A stretch of 64,000 bases of DNA from Osedax fenrisi (taxonomy: Eukaryota > Annelida > Polychaeta > Sabellida > Siboglinidae): the NCBI GenBank assembly GCA_964019155.1, contig OZ025245.1, forward strand, positions 16,456,991 to 16,520,990, given 5' to 3'. Every line of letters starts with the position of its first letter. The first letter of the stretch is position 1. Shown piece after piece: positions 1 to 13,150 of the stretch. A model generated the notes under the pieces. It had not been told where the DNA came from. It ran no database searches and saw only the letters and a program-made list of their open reading frames with translations. The translations under genes and the position numbers were made by a program.

Positions 1-105
1 GAAGGGACATTATAGCCATATATGTTTATAAGTGAAAACTTCATCTAAGTTCCTGGATGGGATGAAAGGACTCCATCAAATAAAAAATAAAAATAACAAT
101 AACAA

Positions 106-118
<13 letters not shown>
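1..118 (+). mobile_element. tRNA-derived SINE, copy 1, 3' part cut by window edge
   Basis: The first about 110 bases match the 3' half of the SINE seen complete at 59502-59750. Shared blocks include GAAGGGACAT, a CATATATG segment, AAAACTTCATCTAAGTTCC and GGATGGGATGAAAGGACTCC, then an A-rich tail (AAATAAAAATAACAATAAC) running into a TA tract. The 5' part with the Pol III boxes would lie outside the window. Its tail faces the tail of the minus-strand SINE at 3956-4260 across the 21-bp array. Confidence 0.85.
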
Positions 119-142
<24 letters not shown>

Positions 143-203
143 AATGTTTTTAAATAAATCCACGTTAAAATATTATACTAAGTGCCTAACTGGCCAATAC
201 TTG

Positions 204-3200
204 TTATCCTATAGTATAATGTAGGTATACTATAGTATAATGTAGGTATACTATAGTATAATGTAGGTATACTATAGGATAATGTAGGTATCCTATAGTA
301 TAATGTAGGTATACTATAGTATAATGTAGGTATACTATAGTATAATGTAGGTATACTATAGTATAATGTAGGTATACTATAGGATAATGTAGGTATACTA
401 TAGTATAATGTAGGTATCCTATAGGATAATGTAGGTATACTATAGTATAATGTAGGTATACTATAGTATAATGTAGGTATCATATAGGATAATGTAGGTA
501 TACTATAGTATAATGTAGGTATACTATAGTATAATGTAGGTATACTATAGTATAATGTAGGTATACTATACGATAATGTAGGTATACTATAGGATAATGT
601 AGGTATACTATAGTATAATGTAGGTATACTATACGATAATGTAGGTATACTATAGTATAATGTAGGTATACTATAGTATAATGTAGGTATACTATAGTAT
701 AATGTAGGTATACTATAGGATAATGTAGGTATACTATAGGATAATGTAGGTATACTATAGTATAATATAGGTATACTATAGTATAATGTAGGTATACTAT
801 AGTATAATGTAGGTATACTATAGTATAATGTAGGTATACTATAGTATAATGTAGGTATACTATAGTATAATGTAGGTATACTATAGTATAATGTAGGTAT
901 ACTATACGATAATGTAGGTATACTATAGTATAATTTAGGTATACTATAGGATAATGTAGGTATACTATAGTATAATGTAGGTATACTATAGGATAATGTA
1001 GGTATACTATACGATAATGTAGGTATACTATAGTATAATGTAGGTATACTATAGGATAATGTAGGTATACTATACGATAATGTAGGTATACTATAGTATA
1101 ATGTAGGTATACTATAGTATAATGTAGGTATACTATACGATAATGTAGGTATACTATAGTATAATGTAGGTATACTATAGTATAATGTAGGTATACTATA
1201 GTATAATGTAGGTATACTATAGTATAATGTAGGTATACTATACGATAATGTAGGTATACTATAGTATAATGTAGGTATACTATAGTATAATGTAGGTATA
1301 CTATAGTATAATGTAGGTATACTATAGTATAATGTAGGTATACTATAGTATAATGTAGGTATACTATAGTATAATGTAGGTATACTATAGTATAATGTAG
1401 GTATACTATAGTATAATGTAGGTATACTATAGTATAATGTAGGTATACTATAGGATAATGTAGGTATACTATACGATAATGTAGGTATACTATAGTATAA
1501 TGTAGGTATACTATAGTATAATGTAGGTATACTATAGTATAATGTAGGTATACTATAGTATAATGTAGGTATACTATAGTATAATGTAGGTATACTATAG
1601 TATAATGTAGGTATACTATAGTATAATGTAGGTATACTATAGTATAATGTAGGTATACTATAGGATAATGTAGGTATACTATACGATAATGTAGGTATAC
1701 TATAGTATAATGTAGGTATACTATAGTATAATGTAGGTATACTATAGTATAATGTAGGTATACTATAGTATAATGTAGGTATACTATAGTATAATGTAGG
1801 TATACTATAGTATAATGTAGGTATACTATAGTATAATGTAGGTATACTATAGGATAATGTAGGTATACTATACGATAATGTAGGTATACTATAGTATAAT
1901 GTAGGTATACTATACGATAATGTAGGTATACTATAGTATAATGTAGGTATACTATAGTATAATGTAGGTATACTATACGATAATGTAGGTATACTATAGT
2001 ATAATGTAGGTATACTATAGTATAATGTAGGTATACTATAGTATAATGTAGGTATACTATAGTATAATGTAGGTATACTATAGTATAATGTAGGTATACT
2101 ATAGTATAATGTAGGTATACTATAGTATAATGTAGGTATACTATAGTATAATGTAGGTATACTATAGTATAATGTAGGTATACTATAGTATAATGTAGGT
2201 ATACTATAGTATAATGTAGGTATACTATAGTATAATGTAGGTATACTATAGTATAATGTAGGTATACTATAGTATAATGTAGGTATACTATAGTATAATG
2301 TAGGTATACTATACGATAATGTAGGTATACTATAGGATAATGTAGGTATACTATAGTATAATGTAGGTATACTATACGATAATGTAGGTATACTATAGTA
2401 TAATGTAGGTATACTATAGTATAATGTAGGTATACTATAGTATAATGTAGGTATACTATAGTATAATGTAGGTATACTATAGTATAATGTAGGTATACTA
2501 TAGTATAATGTAGGTATACTATAGTATAATGTAGGTATACTATAGTATAATGTAGGTATACTATAGTATAATGTAGGTATACTATAGTATAATGTAGGTA
2601 TACTATAGTATAATGTAGGTATACTATACGATAATGTAGGTATACTATAGTATAATGTAGGTATACTATAGTATAATGTAGGTATACTATAGTATAATGT
2701 AGGTATACTATAGTATAATGTAGGTATACTATAGTATAATGTAGGTATACTATAGTATAATGTAGGTATACTATAGTATAATGTAGGTATACTATAGTAT
2801 AATGTAGGTATACTATAGTATAATGTAGGTATACTATAGTATAATGTAGGTATACTATAGTATAATGTAGGTATACTATAGGATAATGTAGGTATACTAT
2901 ACGATAATGTAGGTATACTATAGTATAATGTAGGTATACTATAGTATAATGTAGGTATACTATACGATAATGTAGGTATACTATAGTATAATGTAGGTAT
3001 ACTATAGTATAATGTAGGTATACTATAGTATAATGTAGGTATACTATAGTATAATGTAGGTATACTATAGTATAATGTAGGTATACTATAGTATAATGTA
3101 GGTATACTATACGATAATGTAGGTATACTATAGTATAATGTAGGTATACTATAGGATAATGTAGGTATACTATAGTATAATGTAGGTATACTATAGGATA

Positions 3201-3662
3201 ATGTAGGTATACTATACGATAATGTAGGTATACTATAGTATAATGTAGGTATACTATAGTATAATGTAGGTATACTATAGGATAATGTAGGTATACTATA
3301 CGATAATGTAGGTATACTATAGTATAATGTAGGTATACTATAGTATAATGTAGGTATACTATAGTATAATGTAGGTATACTATACGATAATGTAGGTATA
3401 CTATAGTATAATGTAGGTATACTATACGATAATGTAGGTATACTATAGTATAATGTAGGTATACTATAGTATAATGTAGGTATACTATAGGATAATGTAG
3501 GTATACTATAGTATAATGTAGGTATACTATAGTATAATGTAGGTATACTATAGTATAATGTAGGTATACTATAGTATAATGTAGGTATACTATAGTATAA
3601 TGTAGGTATACTATAGTATAATGTAGGTATACTATAGTATAATGTAGGTATACTATAGGATA
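204..3662. repeat. 21-bp minisatellite, about 164 units, no indels
   Basis: A tandem array with exact 21-bp period. The same phase recurs at positions 241, 1501, 2761 and 3601 (multiples of 21 apart), so no unit has gained or lost a base. Each standard unit contains the perfect 14-bp palindrome TATACTATAGTATA followed by ATGTAGG. Nearly all variation is at one dinucleotide in the right palindrome arm (GT, GG or CG before ATA). Because 21 is divisible by three and two minus-strand frames lack stops, the array gives open frames over 1,000 codons long (heptads such as YSIPTLY). I regard these as by-products. Just beyond, 3663-3760 holds decayed related sequence. Confidence 0.97.
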
Positions 3663-3932
3663 GATAGCACACAACTATAACACGCGTCGTACAAGTGTAG
3701 GTATAACTATAGTTATAGAAACGATCAAGGAAAGTATACTATAGGCATTACGTTTCGTAGAAAGACAGTGTTATATAGTTGATTCGACAAATCTTTGATT
3801 AAACAGACTTTTCATTAAGATTATATTTGATTTTTGACAATAATCTAAAATTAGTCAAAAATATGTAATTTGAAACTCTACAATTAAGCACAATTGTAGT
3901 TAGCTATAGATTATAACTTATAGGCTACACTG
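3663..3932. other. Unique AT-rich spacer between array and SINE
   Basis: No gene is visible. The first about 100 bases hold degraded array-like words (GTAGGTATAAC, AAGTATACTATAGG); the rest is featureless AT-rich sequence. Confidence 0.6.
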
Positions 3933-4260
3933 TATATATATATATATATATATATATTTTATTTTTTTTTTTAATTTTTATTTGGTGGAGTCCTTTCATC
4001 CCATCCAGGAACTTAGATGAAGTTTTCACTTATAACCATATATGGCTCTAATGTCCCTTCGAAGATGCTCTCATGTTAAGGCATCAATGGTTTTAACGAG
4101 AGCCGATCATTTATTTATACACAATTATATAAGATCACTTCTAAATAATATTTTAAGACCCATTTTATAAAATTAATTAATGGTCCGGACGAGGGTCGAA
4201 CCCGTGTCCTACTGATTGTGTGTCTTGCGACACCTTAGCCACTGAGCCACACAGGCAGTT
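3933..4260 (-). mobile_element. tRNA-derived SINE, copy 2, full-length form
   Basis: Read on the minus strand, this begins with a tRNA-like head. A Pol III A box TGGCTCAGTGGC lies at 4238-4249 and a near-perfect B box GGGTTCGACCC at 4193-4203. A body segment of about 70 bp is missing from the copy at 59502. The conserved 3' half matches copies at 1, 55543 and 59502, and the tail is A-rich, ending in (TA)n. Length is about 305 bp plus tail. SINEs of this kind are transcribed by RNA polymerase III and copied by a LINE reverse transcriptase; no partner with an obviously shared 3' end is recognisable here. Confidence 0.9.
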
Positions 4261-4305
4261 TATATATATATATATATATATATATTCACTATATATAGTG
4301 TGTAG

Positions 4306-4479
4306 CTAACCTTTACGTTTGAGTCGAGTACAGCAGAACACCAGCCCCACAATAGCAGACACCAGACCCGCAGAAGCAGCTCCCAGCCATATGGCCAAGG
4401 CGAACATCTCCACTCTCTCTGTTGGCTCCTTCTTCTTTCTCTGCTGGCTCCTCCCCTTCTCTCTGTTGGCTCCTCCCCT
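4306..4479 (-). CDS. Candidate terminal exon of a small single-pass membrane protein
   Basis: A minus-strand open segment of 57 codons ending in TAG, with an internal ATG at 4405-4407. A charged stretch rich in Lys, Arg, Glu and Gln is followed by about 25 hydrophobic residues (beginning FALAIWLGAASAG) and a short basic tail (TRLKRKG), the shape of a transmembrane anchor with a cytosolic stop-transfer. Codons are clearly more GC-rich than the surrounding DNA. The upstream boundary is uncertain: a TAA lies just before the segment and no strong splice acceptor is obvious. Part of the upstream half is a short repeat (GGAGGAGCCAACAGAGAGAAG-like), so a chance open frame in repetitive DNA is the main alternative. 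Family not recognised. Confidence 0.25.
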   Translation of the reverse strand, partial: RGGANREKGRSQQRKKKEPTERVEMFALAIWLGAASAGLVSAIVGLVFCCTRLKRKG

Positions 4480-5138
4480 TTATCTAGGTTACGTCCCTTA
4501 TTAGTATCCGTCTTCTTCTCGGAACGTCTGTCTACGGCATATCTACAGCGACTTCGTGTTGACGTGACGTTGTTATACGGTGACCTAGATATCGCCTGTT
4601 CTATTTATAGATACAGCCTATGCGCAGGTCCGAGCCTACGTTCACGTTGCTAATCAGTGTTCCGCTTGATGGGTAGCAGTGCGACCTACACACACGCGCA
4701 GGTGAAGCGCTTATACGGTATCTCGTGCGTATGTGTATACGGTATATTGTGCGTGTGTGTATACACTATATTGTGGGTGTGTTTATACGGTGCTGGTGAG
4801 CCGTGTCTGTATGCGTATCACTAGTGCTAGTACTGGGCGTGTATCTTATTACGTAATAGGCTATGTTATGTAATAGTGTTACGTTCGGATGAGGAGGCAG
4901 GCGGGAGGCACTACCTGCAGGGGAGAGCTGTGGTCGTGGTGGGAGGGAATATATCCAGTCGGTGCGAGTATGTGGGCGAGTGTGTGTGTGAGTGTGCGCT
5001 GGTGTGCTATATCACATCGATATCTGAATACACGTATTCGCTAGAGAAACAAGCGCGACGTTACGAGACGATGCGAGATAAAACGATATAATACGAGATT
5101 CAGTGATAAGGATAATACAGGATCGTTAGCATATACAC

Positions 5139-5196
<58 letters not shown>

Positions 5197-5700
5197 TGAT
5201 AACAACTAAAACACCACGCTATATTGTGGGCGATAGTACATTAGCACAGGAAGTGTTGAATTAGTACTTAATTATAAGTGGAATTAAGGATGACAGTTAA
5301 GGGAGTGGTCTGCTATCAAAGGGGGCGTGGTCTACATCAACTCGATAAGGACACGAGTTAGGACAGGTCGTCGTATTATTACGATACGCACAATCTATTA
5401 TTGTATTACGCACGCACGCACGTTCGACTACATCACGTGGTAGGATAGTGGGCAGCGGACACGTGACTTAGGCGGTGTTACGTCATCATCGTCGTCGTAA
5501 TAAGCTAAACACGTGACTCTAGCTCGTCGGGTAATCGATACGGGGTTGTGTTCAGAGGCGATGTCCTCGCGTTCATGTCGCTCGTCGAGAAGCCGGGTGT
5601 TTAAATCTGCGTGTGCGGTGTTTTGCGATGATTAGTTTATATATTTTAAATATGTGTGTACATTATGTATTATGTTTAGTGATATTTATGATATTTGAAA
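4480..5700. other. GC-richer stretch without an identified gene
   Basis: The composition is markedly less AT-rich than the rest of the window, with many CpG and several CACGTG and TTACGTAA palindromes (for example around 4850, 5437, 5460 and 5510). Short open frames occur on both strands, but none has recognisable domains or convincing exon borders. It could be promoter or 5' exon sequence of a host gene, or an old GC-rich element. Confidence 0.4.
5141..5194. repeat. (GT)n microsatellite
   Basis: About 26 uninterrupted GT dinucleotides. Confidence 0.98.
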
Positions 5701-5718
5701 TTATCCATATGTAAATAT

Positions 5719-5752
<34 letters not shown>

Positions 5753-5776
<24 letters not shown>

Positions 5777-5896
5777 TTTATTAGAAGAAAGTTGTATATA
5801 TATATTTATCATGTGAATTATTAAATTCATTATATTATTGTTTCCTCTAAAAGGCTTCAGATGAAGATAATTATCTTTTCTATGCTGTCGCCTGCA
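5753..5896 (-). mobile_element. Retrotransposon 3' end with (ATT)n tail, copy 1
   Basis: About 145 bp nearly identical to 21108-21255 in the same orientation. On the minus strand both copies begin TGCAGGCGACAGCATAG and end with CTAATAAAT followed by an (ATT)n tail, the look of a non-LTR 3' terminus cut short at its 5' side. No coding part is present, so the family cannot be assigned. Flanked by TA tracts. Confidence 0.65.
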
Positions 5897-6120
<224 letters not shown>

Positions 6121-6456
6121 ATGTGTCAAAGATGTTCCAAAGGATACTTCACAATATCTTTGTATGTGTTGTGTGCTAATTAAATAGTTGTTATTGAATG
6201 CACATTACTCATGATGATTCACCACCACGTCATGTCACATCTACGACAACTTATATTTGAATATGTAAACGATTCATTTATATAAATATAACTATAATTT
6301 TATTTTATTTTATTTAATGTATAGTATTAGCTTGTACATTGTATTATAGACTATAATGTGTAGTACATATATAGATCAATCAAGCGTATAACTAATAACA
6401 ATGGTAAATTAATTGTGTTTATTATAATAATGTATACTATAATATACTATATAATA

Positions 6457-6500
<44 letters not shown>

Positions 6501-7487
6501 TATATAATAATAATGTATACATTACAACACGCGAACAATAATATGAAATAAATATACAAATATATGGTAAGGAATTCCTAAATGATAACAATAATATTAA
6601 CAACAGTACATTAACAAAAGTACATTAACTATTAATCATTAATCATTAATCAATATTTATAAATAATCTAGTTGATCGTTGATATGTAGTGGCAAAAAGG
6701 TGTGTTTAGTGGTGATTTCAATGTGATAATGTTTTAAATTAGTGCGTAGATTACATGATAATGTATTCCTTAGATTCCTTATATATTCCTTAGATGTTCC
6801 TACGATGTTCCTTAGATGTATACCCCTCTACCCCCCACCCCCGCATATGTTACGCAAGAGGTAACATTACGTAATACACATATTACGTGTTGTACCGATT
6901 ATGTAATAGTAATCATATCGTGCGTATTTCTTACGTAGATTATATTAACTCGAAATTTATAATTATAATACAATTAATACGAATTATGAAATTCATTATA
7001 CGCGTTATTCCTTATATATATATAATCCTATAGAGAAAAGTATATTTTATAATTATATTTAAATTATGTTATATATTAACTAGATATGCTTAAGCATTTA
7101 AGCATTTATGCATTTCCTACAAAACCTACAACAATTGTTAAATAACAAGCCTATACATCGCACACACGCATCCCTATACTATAGAATAGCACTGCTGCTG
7201 TACAGTGTACACCGTACAGTGACAGTTTCGTACGCGGGAGCCAGATTAATAATGGACCACGTGACATTGTGACGTAATCTCGTCGCGTAATCTCGCTTGC
7301 ATTGCGTAATCCTTTGTAGTCGTGAGATTTGCGTGTAACGTGTGATAAAGTGCAGTTTAGCCATTATCGGTGACAATATTAGTATTATTATATTGTTATC
7401 GTTATTATTAGTTGTACAATATATATATATAACTAAATATTAAAAATTATATAATTATTGTGTAAAATAATATAATCATAATATATT

Positions 7488-7523
<36 letters not shown>

Positions 7524-8048
7524 ATATTATTATTGTGCTGGAATCATTTCAGCCACGATATTATATACTATATATTATAAGAAATGCAAGTGTAAACAGT
7601 GAGAGCTCATCATTACATAGTGCACCATTATATTTATATCACGTACACTGTTAAAAAGTAGGGTATAGCGAGTGCCTCTTTAGGGTGTAAGTAGTGTCCC
7701 CGTAGCCTTACCTTAAGTAGGGTACAATTTGCATAAATACGAACAGTACCCTAAAAATGATCAAACTGTACCCTAAAGAATATTAACTGGTTGTACCCTA
7801 ATTATACATACATATCGGCTGCTATTTCTGCTTCAAGTTATTTCGTTAACACAATCATAATAGTCTTCACTCGCTCGCTATCACAAATAGACCATTAGGT
7901 GTATATACTTTTAATGTAAACATTTAAAAACGAGCATATTCGAAGCAGCCGAATTTATTACATGTGTTTGTAAAGGCACTATTCGTTTGTGAACGCGGCG
8001 TTAACCTGTTGAGCTATCTAGTTGCTTATGTACATATAACATAACATA
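6121..8048. other. AT-rich non-coding region
   Basis: No gene seen. Contains (TA)n at about 6453-6500 and 7494-7522. At 7640-7810 several TAGGGTA/TACCCTA words occur in both orientations, which may be remains of a TIR element whose ends I could not define. Confidence 0.5.
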
Positions 8049-8068
8049 TGTGTGCGTGTGTGTGTGTA

Positions 8069-8100
<32 letters not shown>

Positions 8101-8142
8101 GGTGTGTGTGTGTGTGGGTGTGTGTGTGTGTGTGAGAGTGTA
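8049..8142. repeat. Imperfect (TG)n microsatellite
   Basis: About 45 TG units with occasional TGCG and GGGT interruptions. Confidence 0.95.
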
Positions 8143-8171
8143 CATTACCACGATACAATGTTATCTGTAAC

Positions 8172-8331
8172 TAGGGGCGCTGGATCGATGGTGTGTATGT
8201 AGGGGGGACCAACCAATCAAATAAATGTTGTGATAAAAGTGGGGGGACCAATACCAAGGAGGTCCCCCTAGATTTTAAAGATGGGGGCATACACCCCCCC
8301 CCCCCCCGTCCCCCTTGTTTCAGCGCCCCTA
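8172..8331. mobile_element. 160-bp hAT-like MITE with 8-bp target duplication
   Basis: The ends are inverted repeats: the left end reads TAGGGGCGCTGGA and the complement of the right end reads TAGGGGCGCTGAAA. Flanks are TCTGTAAC (8164-8171) and TCCGTAAC (8332-8339), an 8-bp direct repeat with one mismatch. The interior is G-rich and contains a run of about 14 C. TIRs starting with YAGGGGCG and 8-bp duplications are known for the hAT superfamily. No transposase is encoded, so mobilisation would be in trans. Confidence 0.8.
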
Positions 8332-8399
8332 TCCGTAACGCACACTCGTGTTTACCTATGCGGAGCTAGGCTACAGTACTGCCGCCTCTCTCGTGTGTG

Positions 8400-8540
8400 T
8401 GTTGACATTATCACGTGACCACACACGGCTAATTACTAGTAAACAAACTAGCGCATGCGCTCGTAATGGAGCTAGTCACGTGACAACCTACTATCGGAGG
8501 AGGGTGGTCACGTGACGTTAATGTATTAGGATATAACGCG
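8400..8540. promoter_or_regulatory. Cluster of TCACGTGA-type palindromes
   Basis: Three CACGTG cores occur within about 110 bp (near 8412, 8474 and 8510), mostly as GTCACGTGAC, beside GCGCATGCGC. CACGTG is the canonical E-box bound by bHLH-zip factors such as USF/MITF relatives. The surrounding DNA is CpG-rich. No transcription start is identifiable, so regulatory use is inferred only from the motif. Confidence 0.35.
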
Positions 8541-8719
8541 CGCTGGCGTTAAATTAGGTCGCGTTCACACGGTATACCGTATCTACGACACACAATAAAG
8601 CGTCACATATTACGTCACATTTCTATGACGTCACACTTCTATGACACGATGAAATGTGGTCGTAGCTTATTGTTTGCGACGTTATTATTTACCTTATAAA
8701 TACGGAACCGTATCAGGTG

Positions 8720-9143
8720 ACAATGAAAAAATTGTCATTAATATATTACATTTTATAAATAATATATTATATATAATATATTAATATATTCATTATTTAT
8801 ATTGTGTTTTATATTTATAGATATGTTGTCTAGAGAAGCCTAGATCAAAAGAAATATATCCCTATATAAGTAACGTTATTCATTACTAATTCTTAATATG
8901 CTCATATATGATATAAACTAATCTACAGTATACAATATACAATTGATTACAGCATAACATAATATTGATGTAAATCTAATGTAATTCTAAAAATAAATGC
9001 AATGTATGAAATGTTTACGTTTATCAAGTATAGACGTCTGTTTTATTCATTACCAAGTATATAACGCATATTTCGTGAACATGTTATGTTACGCATAAAT
9101 AATTTTATATTGTTACATTATAATATATTAACTACGACATTAT

Positions 9144-9204
<61 letters not shown>

Positions 9205-11998
9205 TATAGTCTTACCTACATATTTGAATTTGAAACACAATTAAATTCAAAGACTCTATTAAATCAATGACTTCACAATATGATTACATTCAAATCATAA
9301 TATAATATGAAATGTCGACATAAAGAATATAGTTGAATATACCGTTTAATTCAACCGCTCAATTATTGTAGAATTAATATTAAAATGACCTAAATAACTT
9401 AAATTATGATAAATGGATATATGGAAATATTGAAATTATAATTTTAAGAAAATAATAAAAATGTCCAATTAAATTCAATTATATCGATTAGTATAAAGTA
9501 TAAAATTAAATGTCGCTGGGTGTTAAATTCAGATGCTAATAATTTATAATCGAATAGCCGTCCATATTACATAACGTATACCTTATAAGGTAATAACACT
9601 ATAGTATACTAGGTACGATCGTAATGTTGTATTGTGTCATAGTATATGTGTTGCATAATAATACAAAGGCATTGTTAATGCACCATTCTATTACACTACG
9701 ATAGGGTCGTGTTACGTTATTATCTTATTACGTAATTATATATAAAGAGTATATATATATATAAATATATATATATTTATATATATATATATATATACAT
9801 ATATATGTATACACACACATATTTACAAAACACATACAAGCATACTAAGAATAACTACACTGCCCGTACAGCGATAGTACATACAACCTGTACGTGTTAC
9901 TAAGCCACCCTAGCGGTGAGGTTGAGAACCACTAATAACACACAGGCACCCGCCGGTATACCGCCTCTAAGGGGAGAAGCCTATAGCTATAAGCCTTACC
10001 TAGGTAAGCGTATGCGATACACTTGTGTACTACATGTAACGTATGCAAACGTCATATAGGACGACTTGCTATACATAGGGAGGATTCTCAACGTGTATAG
10101 GTTATTTTTCTATAGTATATATATATATAGGTGATGTGCTATATATAGTCAAAGTACTTATTAGTAATATCCCATATACATATATATATATATATGTATA
10201 TTCTTACAGGACTGCAGTGATGACATCACACATACACATTCATATTACACAGCCCGTGTGTTACATGATATCGTGGCAGAGGTGGTGGTTGTGGTGGTGT
10301 TGATTACACACATGTAAGACACGATGACCTATCTAGGTCCTAGGTCATAGGTCATACCAGGGAGCCAGGTCACACTCTATGAAGCAGATTCATTAGCTAT
10401 GACATGTTCATGACACTATTCTGGTAATACATCGTGGTACGTATTGTGGTTCAGTATCGGTGAAGAGGTGAAGGTTTACAAAAATGATTATTTTAAAAAA
10501 TCTCGAAATGTCGCTACTCCTATACAATTGTATTGTTTATTTTTTTAAACAAGGACATTTATTTGAATTTTGTCAATTTTATTTGTATTAAATCATAATG
10601 GATCTATATAATGAGTACTTTTCTTAAATACTATATTCTTCTAATAGATGATATTAATATATAGTAATTTTTCTATAGTATCCCTAATTACAATAATATT
10701 TATTGGGTAATTAATTTAAACAATAAAATAAAATTTATAAATATACAAATTTTCTAAAAATTAGGACACTTTGATTATTTATTAAATGATATTCTATTCT
10801 ATTATATACAAATGATAGTCAGGTGATGTACATATGTAGATATGTGTACGAATAATACAATATGCATGTAGATAAGTTTACATACATTTTATTTTTATTT
10901 TTTAGTCATATGTTTATTTAATTATTTATTCAAATGTACATATAATAATGATATAAACATCATACAAATATATAAAAAACATGTTTTATTTATAAAATAT
11001 AATTTATTAGATGTTTATATAATGTTTTTTTTTATCACGTGATATATTTTATTGTATGTAAATTAAGTTAAGTACATTTGTAAAAATAATAAAATAGCAT
11101 ATTTTATAATACAAAAAATAAAAATAATTGTGTTTGTGTAAAACTTATCCACAATAGAACTCGGATTTCAGATGTTTCCAATATTTCTCGATAACATCAA
11201 TACGAATTCCTGCGCTGTATTGGTAAATTATTATTAATTTAATTGGCCAGTAAACATGTATACATATTTATGTATTTGTATACTCTATTTTACGCTAAAG
11301 CAAACTTACAAATATTCGCCATGTTTGTCGATAAATAATAATATCGCTTTTTACAGAACAAACGTGTTCAATATTTACGAATATTCACAAATAACGTCTG
11401 GCAGTTTATAACAGTTCTCTCTTATGATAATACATGTTATTAATAATTATATAAACAATTAAAATCCGTATTTATTTTACATATAAGTTTATCTTTATTA
11501 ATATTTTATATTACTTATATATATATATATATATATATTATAATAATAATAATAATATACATAATAATAACTTATACACATATTAAATATTTAAAAAATA
11601 ATTATTAATATAATACTTACAAACATACATACATATACACATATACACAACAACAAAAATAATACACAAATACACAAACTCACACACATACATATATACA
11701 AACATACAACTACAAAAATACCCACGTGATAGCATATTACGTGATGGAATACGCCTACATGTTATCATCATCTGATACAACAATACATTTATTATTTATG
11801 AATGTTATTAATATGATGATTTCGTAATGGCATAACTATAGATAAGTTTCCCTGCGAACATCTGCAAACATCTGCAAACATCTGCAGACATCTGTTTACA
11901 TTAATGTAGGGCTAGTGTTAGACATGAAACCTGTATCGTTGTATTATATATTACTCTTTCTACGATCAATGCACTATACTTTATAGAACAGAGTATAA
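8720..11998. other. AT-rich non-coding region
   Basis: No gene seen. Holds (TA)n tracts at about 9147-9201, 9749-9800 and 11516-11540, and CA-rich stretches near 11625-11710. A perfect DR1 arrangement of AGGTCA half-sites lies at 10342-10354. Confidence 0.5.
10342..10354 (+). promoter_or_regulatory. DR1-type nuclear receptor motif
   Basis: AGGTCA, one T, AGGTCA: a perfect direct repeat spaced by one base. RXR and HNF4-class receptors bind DR1 sites. A third AGGTCA occurs at about 10367. Chance occurrence in a window this size is possible. Confidence 0.3.
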
Positions 11999-12039
11999 TG
12001 GCGATGATGATGATGATGATGATGATGGTGGTGATGATG

Positions 12040-12071
<32 letters not shown>

Positions 12072-12135
12072 GGTAATGATGATGATGGTGGTGATAATGA
12101 TGATGATTATGATGATGGTGATGATGATGATGGTA

Positions 12136-12207
<72 letters not shown>

Positions 12208-12412
12208 GTAATGATGATGGTAATGATGATGGTAATGGTGATGATGATGATTATGACGTTAATAATGATGATGGTGATGATGATGGTGAAGATGATGATG
12301 ATAATGGTGATGATGATGATGGTATTGATGATGGTAATGATGATGGTAATGGTGATGATGATGATTATGATGTTAATAATGATGTTAATGATGCTGATGC
12401 TGATGTTAATTG
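11999..12412. repeat. Imperfect (ATG)n trinucleotide array
   Basis: About 400 bp of ATG/GAT units with GTG, ATT and GTA variants. It yields long poly-Met and poly-Ile frames on opposite strands, which are translations of the repeat and not genes. Confidence 0.97.
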
Positions 12413-13035
12413 TGAGGATAATGTGTATGACTATTACAATAAGCACACGTACACATGTAATATGAATCTTCATAAGTAGGACATACAAATGACAACAAAG
12501 TAAAGTAAACGATATAAATTAAAATTAGCATTTGATAATAAAAGACAATTAAATAGCGGAGAGGATACCATATATGGTCATATATTAAGTAAGATTGGTA
12601 ATAAGGTTACAATATATAAATAGATGGACCCGACATATAAAGCTGAGATAATGATTTACATATAAGCATATATTCTCTATTTACGAATAGAGTTTTCGTC
12701 TGAATTAATGCTTCCCACTCATAATAGCAATATAATAATCATATATCCATCGCCACAAAGGGGAGTCTCTCGGTCTCGCTCTCTCTCGCCCTATCTCTCA
12801 CTCTCGATTAGAATAAATTACTATATAATCTAAACCATCGTTATAATGATATCCCGGGCGATCCCCGGCTATTACGGCTATCATGTGATTCTACAGTCGT
12901 AATGCGAAACAATGCCGTTTACGTCACGTGCCTTCGTTGTACTATTTCGTAATATTCTATATTTAGAATATTCGTGATATAACAGTATGTAAAAGTAGTA
13001 AACATAAAGATAATTAGATAAAGTTACATAGTAAG

Positions 13036-13081
<46 letters not shown>

Positions 13082-13108
13082 TGTATTTATGTATGTGTAT
13101 ATGTGTAC

Positions 13109-13150
<42 letters not shown>

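Noticed and set aside
204..3662. CRISPR-like or telomeric array
   Set aside because: There are no spacers between the units and no telomere-type motif; it is a plain minisatellite.
178..3674. Open frames of 1,164 and 1,064 codons with heptad repeats (YSIPTLY, IVYLHYT)
   Set aside because: They are translations of the 21-bp array in two frames at once, with no unique domain or start context. Length strictness is noted as a finding, but a protein gene is not supported.
4193..4249. Possible tRNA gene from A and B boxes
   Set aside because: The head is attached to a conserved SINE body and repeats at 59502. I could not fold a full cloverleaf by eye, so it is a SINE promoter, not a tRNA gene.
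4876..5091. 71-codon plus-strand frame in the GC-rich patch
   Set aside because: No recognisable domain, Val/Cys-rich translation of GTGTGT-like sequence, and no splice or start support.
7640..7812. Region with CACTGTTAAAAAG and several TAGGGTA/TACCCTA words as a possible DNA transposon
   Set aside because: No matching opposite end or target duplication could be found.
11901..12488. Poly-Ile/poly-Met frames on both strands
   Set aside because: Products of the imperfect ATG trinucleotide array.
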